From Bog-473 sp963850095 (GTDB taxonomy: Bacteria; Actinomycetota; Acidimicrobiia; Acidimicrobiales; RAAP-2), in the NCBI GenBank assembly GCA_963850095.1, contig CAWKJX010000013.1:217251-281250 (forward strand): a stretch of DNA of 64,000 bases, given 5' to 3'. Positions 52,760 through 60,693 of this stretch are shown piece after piece. Numbering within the stretch: the first letter of the stretch is position 1; every line of letters begins with the position of its first letter. A program made the translations under genes and the position numbers. The notes under the pieces are model-generated. The model saw only the letters and a program-made list of their open reading frames with translations. It made no database searches and was not told the DNA's origin.

Positions 52760-54139
52760 ATGAACGTGACGGGACCGGTGCACGGGGGCTCTCACGGTTG
52801 GGCCTTCGCCGGTCCGACGGCCGACCTGGCCGCGCTCGGGTACCGGCAAGACGAGTTCTTCTTCGACGGGGAGGCGACCCGTTACGGCCCCGCCGGCGGG
52901 TCCGAGCTGGCGGCGGACGGGCGCTGGGCGGTCGAGCCCGTGGAGACGGCGCCCTTCCGGACGCGCTTGGTCGTGCTGCGACCCGAAGACGAGGCATCGT
53001 TCAACGGGACGGTGCTGGTGCTGTGGAACAACGTCTCCGCCGGTTACGAGAACTTCGGGGTGGGCGACAGCCCGGAGGTCTTCGAGGGTGGTTACGCCGT
53101 GGTGGCGGTCTCGGCCCAGCGGGTGGGCGTGCACGGCACGGGGGACAACCCACAGGGCCTGGTGGCGTGGGACCCCGAGCGTTACGGGTCGCTCGCCATC
53201 CCCGGCGACGACTACTCCTACGACATCTTCACCCAGGCGGCTCGCCTCGTCGCACCCGAGCGGGCGACGGAGGGGGTCGATCCTGTGGGTGGCCTCGAGG
53301 TGCAGCGGCTCGTCGCCATGGGCGCGTCGCAGTCGGCGGCCCGCCTCGCCACCTACCTGAACGCGGTGCAGCCCAGGGAGGGGCTCTTCGACGCCTTCTT
53401 CCTCCTGCTCTATTTCGGCGGGGGCACCCCGCTTCAGGTGGGCGACGCCGTCATGACGGTCCAGGCCGCCGCGACCGACGGCAGCTCTCCTCGGATACCC
53501 GAGGGAATGCACCGGCTGCGCGACGACCTCGGTGTGCCGGTCATGGTGGTGAACACCGAGTGCGAAGCCACGTCCTGCGTCGCCGTGCGCCAGCCCGACA
53601 CGGACGGGTACCGCTACTGGGAGATCGCCGGCGCTTCGCACGTCTCGCTGCAGGGGATACGGTCCTCGGCGCCGCGGATGGAGCGTGATTTCGGGTTCTC
53701 GGTCCCGATCGACGAGAACGTGCTGCCCGTCAACCAGGTATCGCCGGCGCCGGTGGTCGACGCGGCGCTGCTCCATCTGCAGAGGTGGATCACGGACGGT
53801 GTGGCACCTCCGGTGCAGCCCCTCATCGAGTTCGCCGGCCATCCTCTCGAGATCGTTCGTGACGAGGACGGCATCGCCCGCGGGGGCATCCGGTTGCCGC
53901 AGGTCGAGGTCCCGGTCGCGCACAACAGCGCGATTCAGCAGACGCCCGATGTCTTTGCCCGGCTCGTCGGATTCCACCAGGCGTTTCCGCTCGAGGAGGT
54001 GCGTGAGCGCTACGGGACGCGTGAGCACTATCTCGATCTGTACGCGCGGGCGGCGCGGTCGGCCGAGAAGTCCTCGGTCGTGCTCGCCCGCGACGTCGAG
54101 CCCCTGATCGACGAGGCCCGGGCCGTCTGCCCGCTCTGA
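52760..54139 (+). CDS. Alpha/beta hydrolase domain-containing protein
   Basis: A 459-residue protein of the large alpha/beta-hydrolase-domain family found in actinobacteria and Sphingomonas-like bacteria. The N-terminal half has FNGTVLVLWNNVSAGYENFG and YAVVAVSAQRVGVHG. The nucleophile lies in VAMGASQSAARLATYLNAVQ (GASQS). The His region is IAGASHVSLQGIR. No signal peptide. The start gives MNVTGPVHGGSHGWAF with GGAGGAGGAGG before it. Such proteins may act on esters of natural compounds. Confidence 0.85.
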   Translation: MNVTGPVHGGSHGWAFAGPTADLAALGYRQDEFFFDGEATRYGPAGGSELAADGRWAVEPVETAPFRTRLVVLRPEDEASFNGTVLVLWNNVSAGYENFGVGDSPEVFEGGYAVVAVSAQRVGVHGTGDNPQGLVAWDPERYGSLAIPGDDYSYDIFTQAARLVAPERATEGVDPVGGLEVQRLVAMGASQSAARLATYLNAVQPREGLFDAFFLLLYFGGGTPLQVGDAVMTVQAAATDGSSPRIPEGMHRLRDDLGVPVMVVNTECEATSCVAVRQPDTDGYRYWEIAGASHVSLQGIRSSAPRMERDFGFSVPIDENVLPVNQVSPAPVVDAALLHLQRWITDGVAPPVQPLIEFAGHPLEIVRDEDGIARGGIRLPQVEVPVAHNSAIQQTPDVFARLVGFHQAFPLEEVRERYGTREHYLDLYARAARSAEKSSVVLARDVEPLIDEARAVCPL

Positions 54140-54286
54140 GCCGGCTCGACCGTCGACGTTTCGCCGGCCCCAGGCCCGGCCGGCCACGGAAGGACGGGGC
54201 CCCGGAGCCTCCGGAGCATCGGGATCGGCGCGCGGTTACTCTCCGATACCGAACCCCGCAGAACCGATGCGCAAAGGAGCGGCACC

Positions 54287-54943
54287 ATGAGCCTGACCAT
54301 TGGCGACACTGCCCCGGATTTCGAGGCCGAAACGACCGAGGGGAAGATCCGCTTCCATGACTGGCTCGGGGATTCGTGGGGGGTCCTGTTCTCACACCCC
54401 AAGGACTTCACGCCCATCTGCACGACCGAACTCGGCTACGTGGCCAAAATCAAGCCCGAGTTCGACCGCCGCGGCGTCAAGGTGATCGGTCTCTCGGTGG
54501 ACGCCACGGGCGACCACGAGGCCTGGGCCGACGACATCGAGGAGACGCAGGGATCACGGCCCAACTACCCGATCATCGGCGACAACGACTACAACGTCTC
54601 GAAGCTCTACGGCATGCTCCCCGCGGCCACCTCGGGCGACGCCAAGACGCGCACCCCCGCGGACAACCAGACGGTGCGCAACGTGTTCGTCATCGGCCCG
54701 GACAAGAAGATCAAGTTGGTCCTGGTCTACCCGATGACCACAGGCCGGAATTTCGACGAGGTGTTGCGGGTCCTCGACTCGCTGCAGCTGACGGCCAACC
54801 ACCGCGTGGCGACGCCGGTCAACTGGACACAGGGCGAGGACGTCATCATCGCCGGTTCGGTGTCCAACGACGAGGCCAAGGAGATCTTCGGCGACTGGAG
54901 GTCGCCCAAGCCCTACATCCGGATTGTGCCTCAGCCCACGTAG
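54287..54943 (+). CDS. Peroxiredoxin, 1-Cys (Prx6) type
   Basis: A 218-residue peroxidase. The active site is FSHPKDFTPICTTELG with Cys 45. The C-terminal domain (RVATPVNWTQGEDVIIAGSV, KPYIRIVPQP) and the length identify Prx6. No second conserved Cys is seen, so it needs an external thiol. AAAGGAG lies eight bases before the ATG. It guards against peroxides. This is the second peroxiredoxin gene in the window. Confidence 0.95.
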   Translation: MSLTIGDTAPDFEAETTEGKIRFHDWLGDSWGVLFSHPKDFTPICTTELGYVAKIKPEFDRRGVKVIGLSVDATGDHEAWADDIEETQGSRPNYPIIGDNDYNVSKLYGMLPAATSGDAKTRTPADNQTVRNVFVIGPDKKIKLVLVYPMTTGRNFDEVLRVLDSLQLTANHRVATPVNWTQGEDVIIAGSVSNDEAKEIFGDWRSPKPYIRIVPQPT

Positions 54944-55101
54944 TACGGCAGGACGTAGGTCCGACCGCGTTCGGGCTCCGTGCGTCACCGCGTGGGCGAG
55001 GGGCGGAACCTCCCTCCCGAGGCCGGGGGCGCTCCGGTCGAGCCCGCACGTCTCGGGGCGGTTCCGGTACCGTCCCCGAGCCGGCGTGTGGATGGCGACG
55101 C

Positions 55102-55335
55102 TCATGGGCCGAGCTGAAGACGGTCCATGCACATTTGGCAACGCCGGTCCGCCGGCGTCTCGCTCCATCGCCGGCGGGGATTGCCGTAACCCGCGTCGAG
55201 GCCGCACCACGTCACGGCGCGCTCGGCGTCGGCCACGTGCCACAGGGACGAGTCGGCCGCGGGCTCGCCGTCGGCGTGCGTGTCATCGTTCAGAAGGTGG
55301 AGGAGGATGCCCTCGGGCTCCATTTCCACGGCCAT
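55102..55335 (-). CDS. Small protein of unknown function with CxxC
   Basis: A 77-residue protein. It reads MAVEMEPEGILLHLLNDDTH, SLWHVADAERAVTWCGLDAG and ends RRCQMCMDRLQLGP. The Trp-His, Cys and CQMC pattern could bind zinc. The longer frame reaching 55539 shows no similarity before this Met. Possibly a small actinobacterial conserved protein. It lies alone. Confidence 0.5.
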   Translation of the reverse strand: MAVEMEPEGILLHLLNDDTHADGEPAADSSLWHVADAERAVTWCGLDAGYGNPRRRWSETPADRRCQMCMDRLQLGP

Positions 55336-55575
55336 GGCGGGCCAGCGTAAACCGGTTCGTCCCCGGTCTCGAACTCGGGATCCCGTCAGCTGGCGCGGTG
55401 GTAGCGACCGGCCCGCTCTCCCGCGGGCCACGTGCCCGTTGCACCTGTCCGTAAGGTCGGCGGCGGGAAGAAGTACACTCAATAGACAAGTAGTGGGGCC
55501 GAGCGCCGCACCCGAAGGAACACCGACAGCCAGAACCATGGCGGGATCTGTCGATCACCCTGCGAGAGCGAACGT

Positions 55576-55890
55576 GTGAGACGGGCCGAACTGGAAGAAG
55601 GTTCCGTGAAGAGTCTGGCGAAGTTGTCGTGGCGGGCTCGGGGCTCGGGTGGTACCTGCACCGCCGAAGTCGACCATCCGATCCGCGGCTATCGGGTCAA
55701 TCCGAGGAGCCGGTCGAACCCCTTCGCGGTCTCAGGGTCCGAAGGAGCCACGCCCACGGTCTCATGGATCTCCTTCGACGGGGACATCTACTGGGTCCGG
55801 CTCTCATCGGCCCAGGGTTGGCCTCGTACGATTCGCGTGACGCAGAGCGATGTGGACGGAGCGAAACTCGGGCCTAAGGACGCCGAGTAG
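55576..55890 (+). CDS. Hypothetical protein
   Basis: A 104-codon frame from GTG: MRRAELEEGSVKSLAKLSWR, GTCTAEVDHPIRGYRVNPRS, ATPTVSWISFDGDIYWVRLS and a charged end. It could fold as beta strands but has no family I recognise. Start codon and ribosome binding site are weak. It precedes the helicase leader by about 300 bases, and is unlikely to be part of that unit. Confidence 0.4.
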   Translation: MRRAELEEGSVKSLAKLSWRARGSGGTCTAEVDHPIRGYRVNPRSRSNPFAVSGSEGATPTVSWISFDGDIYWVRLSSAQGWPRTIRVTQSDVDGAKLGPKDAE

Positions 55891-56130
55891 GGGAGTCCCC
55901 GAGTCCGGTGGCGCCTCGTGTGCGAGGACCGCGGGAGCGCGGACGAGTCCTGACGGTGCGGCGGTGGCACCAGGCGATGAGGAGTTGCCCTCTGTCGTGG
56001 TGAAGCCGACGGTTTCGGGTTTCGGCCTTGCAGGATCCAACTTCGCGGGCTGGATCGTCCGCTGATGACCGGGAAGCAGCCCGCCTCGTGCTAACATGAG
56101 TGCATTAGCCAGGCAATCTGCCGGCGCGGC

Positions 56131-56178
56131 CCGTTCGAATTGACTTCCCGAGTTGGCCTTTTTTCAACTCGAACGGAG
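56131..56178 (+). promoter_or_regulatory. Leader of helicase gene with competing hairpins and ribosome binding site
   Basis: Two stems share bases. CGAGTTG (56149-56155) pairs with CAACTCG (56165-56171) around a loop with six T. CCGTTCGA (56131-56138) pairs with TCGAACGG (56169-56176). The second includes part of the sequence next to the ribosome binding site GGAG (56175-56178). Only one can form fully, so this leader could control translation with temperature. This is inferred from sequence only. Confidence 0.5.
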
Positions 56179-56186
56179 TTCTCGAC

Positions 56187-57626
56187 ATCTCTACCTTCCT
56201 CGACCTAGGGGTGGGCGCCGTCCTTTCCGACTGCCTCACGAGGCTCGGAATAGTCAGCCCGCTGCCGATTCAGGCGGCGACCATTCCCGACGCGCTCTCC
56301 GGGCGCGACATCTGCGGACAAGCGCCCACCGGATCGGGTAAGACGCTCGCTTTCGGCCTCCCGCTCGTCATCAAGGCAACCGACGGCAGGCCCGGCCGGC
56401 CGAGAGCACTCGTCCTGGTGCCGACCCGCGAGCTGGCAGAGCAGGTACGCGAGGTCCTGGCCAGCCTCATGGGTTCGCGAGCCAAGCGGGTCGTCGCGCT
56501 CTATGGCGGCGTCGGCTACGGGCCTCAGCGCCAGGGGCTGCGAAGGGGGGCCGACATCGTCGTGGCCTGCCCGGGGCGACTCGAGGACCTCGTCGAGAGA
56601 GGCGACGTCAACTTGAGCGAGGTTCACACCGTCGTGCTCGACGAGGCGGACCGCATGGTGGACATGGGGTTCGTACGTCCCGTGTGCAGGCTGGTCGACC
56701 AGACGGCGCCGGGGCGCCAGGTGTTGCTCTTCTCGGCGACCCTGGGCAAGGAAGTGGAGGCGATCAGCCGGCGTTACCAGCACGAGCCGGTGCGCTACCA
56801 GATCGACGCCGAACAGTCACAGACCGACGACGTCACGCACCACTTCTGGCGGACGCCGCGGGCCGATCGGGTGAAGGTCACCGCCGAGCTGATCGCACAA
56901 CATGGCCAAGCCTTCGTGTTCTGCCGGACCAAACGTTCCGCCGACCGGGTGGCGCGCCAGCTGGGAGCGGCGGGCGTCGTATCGGCACCGATCCACGGAG
57001 ACCGGTCTCAGCCGCAACGGGCACGGGCCCTCGCCGGCTTCGCCAGTGGGCGGACCCACGCCCTGGTGGCCACCGACGTGGTGGCACGGGGGATCCACGT
57101 CGACAACGTCCCCTGTGTCGTGCATTTCGACCCACCGGGCGACGCGGACAGCTATGTGCACCGGTCGGGTCGTACCGGCCGGGTCGGGAGCACGGGGACC
57201 GTGGTGTCGCTGGTGCCAGACGAGCAACAGGGTGAGGTACGGGCTCTGCAGCGCGAGCTCGGGTTCCCGGCCCAGTTCACGGCGCCTTTCGTCGAGGTGA
57301 CGGCTCCGCCACTCGAGCGTCGACCGAAGGTCGCTTCGAATGTCGAGCGACCGGTGCGCGCTCAGAAACCCGAGCGCTCCGCCCGCCGCGGGACGTCCCC
57401 GGCCCAGGTGAACGGCACCGTCAAGTTCTTCGATGCCAGGCGCGGCTACGGCTTTCTCGCCGCCCCGGATGGCAGTGATGTCTTCGTACACCACTCCAAG
57501 CTCCCCGGGCGCGGTTCGGGACGGCCCTATCTCCGAAAGGGTGAGCGGGTCCTCTTCGACCTGGCCGCCGGTCGGCGCGGCCAGGAGGCCCGCAACGTAA
57601 AGGTGGCCGGCGCGGTGGCTTCGTGA
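56187..57626 (+). CDS. DEAD-box RNA helicase fused to C-terminal cold-shock domain
   Basis: About 480 residues. The core has the Q motif (FLDLGV before PLPIQ), motif I APTGSGKT, motif Ia PTRELAEQ, motif II DEAD (VVLDEADRM), motif III SAT (LFSATLG) and motif VI HRSGRTGR. The last 70 residues are a cold-shock domain: NGTVKFFDARRGYGFLAAPD and DVFVHHSKL, with RNP1 and RNP2. No ATG or GTG is found before the Q motif; GGAG (56175-56178) is eight bases before an ATC at 56187, which would give (M)STFLDLGV. The first standard start, GTG at 56211, would cut the Q motif. It would unwind RNA at low temperature. Confidence 0.88.
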   Translation: MSTFLDLGVGAVLSDCLTRLGIVSPLPIQAATIPDALSGRDICGQAPTGSGKTLAFGLPLVIKATDGRPGRPRALVLVPTRELAEQVREVLASLMGSRAKRVVALYGGVGYGPQRQGLRRGADIVVACPGRLEDLVERGDVNLSEVHTVVLDEADRMVDMGFVRPVCRLVDQTAPGRQVLLFSATLGKEVEAISRRYQHEPVRYQIDAEQSQTDDVTHHFWRTPRADRVKVTAELIAQHGQAFVFCRTKRSADRVARQLGAAGVVSAPIHGDRSQPQRARALAGFASGRTHALVATDVVARGIHVDNVPCVVHFDPPGDADSYVHRSGRTGRVGSTGTVVSLVPDEQQGEVRALQRELGFPAQFTAPFVEVTAPPLERRPKVASNVERPVRAQKPERSARRGTSPAQVNGTVKFFDARRGYGFLAAPDGSDVFVHHSKLPGRGSGRPYLRKGERVLFDLAAGRRGQEARNVKVAGAVAS

Positions 57627-57675
57627 CCACCGGCGCCGTGAGGTTCCAAATGGACGCGAGCAGGAACGGAGACAC

Positions 57676-58035
57676 GTGCTGAAGTCTGAGTCGAGCACAA
57701 CCGGTGACCGAGCAGGAAGGCGGCCGACTCGGCCGTCCAAGAGCAAGCGCACGGAGAGCAGCGTCGACGAGCAAGCGCTCTCGCTTCGAGAGACGGACAT
57801 GTCCTACGCCGCCATTGCGCGGAAACTCGAGCTGACGCGTGCGGTCGACGCCCAGAAGGCCTTCATCCGAGCGGTCCTTTCGAGACCGGGGGATGAACAG
57901 CCGGGCCTGGTGGCCAACGAACGCGCTCGCCTCGACAAGCTCGAGCTCGTCATCCGACAGGGCGATGCCGCCGATCCAGATCGGTTGCAGCGACGGCTGC
58001 GGGCCGTCGCCAAGCTACGCGCCGCCCTGCCGTGA
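57676..58035 (+). CDS. Small HTH-like protein between helicase and CspA genes
   Basis: A 119-residue protein. A basic leader (GRRPTRPSKSKRTESS) is followed by EQALSLRETDMSYAAIARKL, ELTRAVDAQKAFIRAVLSRP which looks like a helix-turn-helix, and a helical end (RARLDKLELVIRQGDAADPD). GTG start with GGAG site some bases upstream. Its place between two cold-shock genes suggests a role in their control or in RNA binding. No known family. Confidence 0.6.
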   Translation: MLKSESSTTGDRAGRRPTRPSKSKRTESSVDEQALSLRETDMSYAAIARKLELTRAVDAQKAFIRAVLSRPGDEQPGLVANERARLDKLELVIRQGDAADPDRLQRRLRAVAKLRAALP

Positions 58036-58143
58036 TCATCCTGGCGGGAGCGAACAAGAAATGAAACAGTCGCAGCCGTGCCACGACGGCGCAACAAGAG
58101 CGCAAGTGCGCCTAAGTAAGGAAATGAGAACAGAGAGACAGAT

Positions 58144-58347
58144 ATGGCAACCGGAACAGTGAAATTCTTCAACAGTGAAAAGGGCTTCGGCTTCATCAGC
58201 CCGGCCGATGGTGAGAAGGACGTCTTCGTCCACTACTCGAGCATCACCGGCGACGGGTACAAGTCCCTCGATGAAGGCCAGCAGGTCGAATTCGACGTGG
58301 CAGAAGGGCGAAAGGGCCCCGAGGCGCAGAACGTCCGCGCCGTATAG
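58144..58347 (+). CDS. cspA: Cold-shock protein CspA family
   Basis: A 67-residue cold-shock domain protein. It reads MATGTVKFFNSEKGFGFISP with RNP1 KGFGFI, and DVFVHYSSI as RNP2, ending GRKGPEAQNVRAV. It binds single-stranded RNA and DNA and melts RNA structure. A leader of more than 100 bases, low in GC for this genome, precedes the ATG. A strong terminator follows. Confidence 0.97.
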   Translation: MATGTVKFFNSEKGFGFISPADGEKDVFVHYSSITGDGYKSLDEGQQVEFDVAEGRKGPEAQNVRAV

Positions 58348-58360
58348 TTCTCGTCCGAGG

Positions 58361-58398
58361 AACGCGGGAGTGTCGGAAGCTCGACACTCCCGCGTTTT
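58361..58398 (+). terminator. Rho-independent terminator after cspA
   Basis: AACGCGGGAGTGTCG (58361-58375) pairs perfectly with CGACACTCCCGCGTT (58382-58396) with a six-base loop GAAGCT. The stem is 15 bases and is followed by a TTTT run (58395-58398). It lies 14 bases after the cspA stop. Confidence 0.93.
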
Positions 58399-58695
58399 CG
58401 CGAGCGTCCGCAGTCGGTACGGGCCCCATTCAGGCTTGGGAGCATCCGCCAGTGGATGGTCTCAGAGCTCTCCCTAATCCTGGCGGCCTGGCTCAGATCG
58501 AGGTGGTCGCTAGAGCCGGGACGATCCCCAGGCGTACTGGCACGACGGGCAGAAGCATCGGTTCGTCATCGGAACTATTGATGCGGTTGTGCCGTGCCAG
58601 GGACCGCGGCACGGGAGTGGCGGCCCGGCGGCCCGACCTTTTGGCAGCGGTTGAGCGAGCGTTCCCGTCGGACATCGAGACCCGGTCTCCGACGT

Positions 58696-60274
58696 TCAGG
58701 CCGTCGCGCTGCGTCCTCCGTCACCCACGGGCTCGCCGGCGGTGGGGAGCGGATGTGGGAACAGGGCGAGGCCCTGCCACGATCGCCTCCAGCGGTAGCA
58801 CATCACCGCGAGGGCGATGATGCCGCCGAACCAGACCAGGACCCCGAATGGCAGCTCGCTCCAGGCCGTCATGGCGCAGAGGACAAGGATCGTGGCGCGC
58901 TCGGAGGCCACCGTGGCCGAGGGTGCACGCCACCAATGGGAGCGCCCACAGGAGGTACCAGGGTTGGGGGTTGGCGGCGCACAGCGCCATCACCGCCAGG
59001 CCCACCGCGAGCGCGCCGATCCAACTTCTGCCGCGTGGCACGGAGAGGACCAGCCCGATCGCGGCCAGGATTCCCACCAGCTGCACCGCGCTCACCGAAG
59101 CCGACGTGGTGATTCCGAGGGGAGGCAGCACCGAGAAGGCGCTGGCCACGGTGCCGAGCGAGGCCGACCTGAGCCAGGTGAACCCGCCCCCGCTGCCGAC
59201 CCCGGTCACCACCAGCACGCCGACGGTCAGGACGAACGCCGCCACCAGTGCGGTGGCGCGGGGCCGCCATGCCCCTTTCCACGACCACCAGGCGATAGCC
59301 AGGACGGCGAGCGCCGCCGGCGCCTTGACGGTCACCGCCAGCGCGGCCACGGCCAAGGCCCACCACGGTCGCTTCGTGACGGCGAGGGCAATGCCGGCGA
59401 CGATGAGCCCGATCATGACGGCATCGTTGTGGATACCGGCAACGAAAATGATGAGCACACCGGGATTGGCCACGCCCGCGATCACCGCCTCGACCGGGTT
59501 GACGGCCCGCGTGACGGCGACCCGGGCCACGCCCCAGGAACACAGCACGAGAGCGGCGATGACAGCGAGCCGCCAGCATTCGACGGCGATCCAGGGATGT
59601 CCGCCCGAGACCATGGCGAACAACGCAGAGAGATCGACGGCGCCGGGCCCGTAGATCGACGGGCCGGTGAGATACTTCGGATCGACGCCGGAGAGCCAGA
59701 CAGAATGGCCGAGGGCATGGAGCGGGGTCGTCGAACTCAAACCCGACGCCACCACCTTGCCCTGGGCCGCGTAGACCCAGACGTCCTGGCTGGCGAATGG
59801 AGCGGCGAACAACAACGGTGCCGTCCAGGCGGCAACGACCCACCACAGGTTGCGGAACCCCAAGGCCCGATCGGCTCGCACGGCGCGCCACAGACTGACC
59901 CAGGCGAGGCCGAAGAGCACGGCGCCGACGAGGGCCGCCGCCAGCACCAACAGATGTGCTGACGGCACTTCGGGACCGCGGTTCGCCGGCTGTGCCCACG
60001 CTGCCGTCGCCGGCCCCTCCCAAGGCGGGGCCGCACCCGCGCCGGCGAAGGGCCAGAGGCCGCCGGCGCGTGGCCCGAACGGCGAAGCAGGGAGGTCACT
60101 GGCTAGGGCCAACAGTGCCGATCCGGCGGCCCCCAGCACCGCGGTGCCGACCAATCCACCGACCGGCCGGGCGGGCCGGCGCGGCGCGGCAGCGATCGCG
60201 GACGCCCCGCGGTCTGACAGCAGCGGGCCCCTACCCATCGAGGAATTGTCGGTTGTTCCAGTCCGATCCGACAT
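58696..60274 (-). CDS. MptB-like polyprenol-phosphomannose-dependent mannosyltransferase, frameshift near the 3' end
   Basis: A multi-TM GT-C glycosyltransferase of about 525 residues. Features are FASQDVWVYAAQGKVVASGL, NPGVLIIFVAGIHNDAVMIG, GITTSASVSAVQLVG and NPQPWYLLWALPLVACTLG. The two motifs with DVW.Y..QG and GIHND are the MptA/MptB pattern. About 12 TM helices are expected. After ACTLG the frame is lost near 58912-58925; the next frame supplies the last helices (ASERATILVLCAMTAWSELP, FGVLVWFGGIIALAVMC). It would build alpha-1,6-mannan of lipoglycans at the outer face of the membrane. Confidence 0.85.
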
Positions 60275-60344
60275 GGGCCATTTGGCCTATCGGCCATGGA
60301 TCGTCTCGAGAGTCGATGCCGCGTTGCCGTGCGGGCGTGCGCCT

Positions 60345-60511
60345 CGGGTTCCCAGAAGGAACGGTGACCTTCCTGTTCACTCGTATCGCAGAGTCGACCC
60401 GCACACTGAGAGGAAGACCCGACGGCCATGGCGGAGGCGCTGCGCAGCGACGACGCGGTGGAGATCTTCGGCCACATCGACCCGAACGAATGCGAGGTGG
60501 GGCGGGCCTGA
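60345..60511 (+). pseudogene. Relic of class III adenylate cyclase N-terminus
   Basis: FPEGTVTFLFTRIAESTRTL matches the usual start of soluble class III cyclases (GTVTFLFTDIEGSTRL), but the metal Asp and the DIEGST loop are changed to RIAEST. After a one-base shift the next frame gives MAEALRSDDAVEIFGHIDPN, matching the next helix in such proteins (ALxxHDAVL). Nothing of the catalytic domain follows. The neighbouring 180 bases up to the repeat-protein gene hold nothing recognised. It is a short degenerate remnant. Confidence 0.55.
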
Positions 60512-60693
60512 CCTGCCCACCTCGACGGTGCAGGCCTTGGACCGACCGCGCCGTCACCGCGGGCAGGGAACAACCTGTCCTGCGGTGGCGCGGGCCCTCA
60601 CTCCATGACCAGGACCTGGTCCTGACGGCACGGCCCGGGCCGGCCCGGGACGGAGCGCCATCACTCCGTTCGACTTGGAATCGGGGCGAGCTT

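Noticed and set aside
58398..58695. Possible gene between the cspA terminator and the mannosyltransferase gene
   Set aside because: Only short frames without similarity are present; the stretch looks like plain convergent intergenic DNA.
60428..60511. Independent short peptide starting MAEALRSDD
   Set aside because: It fits better as the shifted continuation of the cyclase relic; it has no ribosome binding site of its own.
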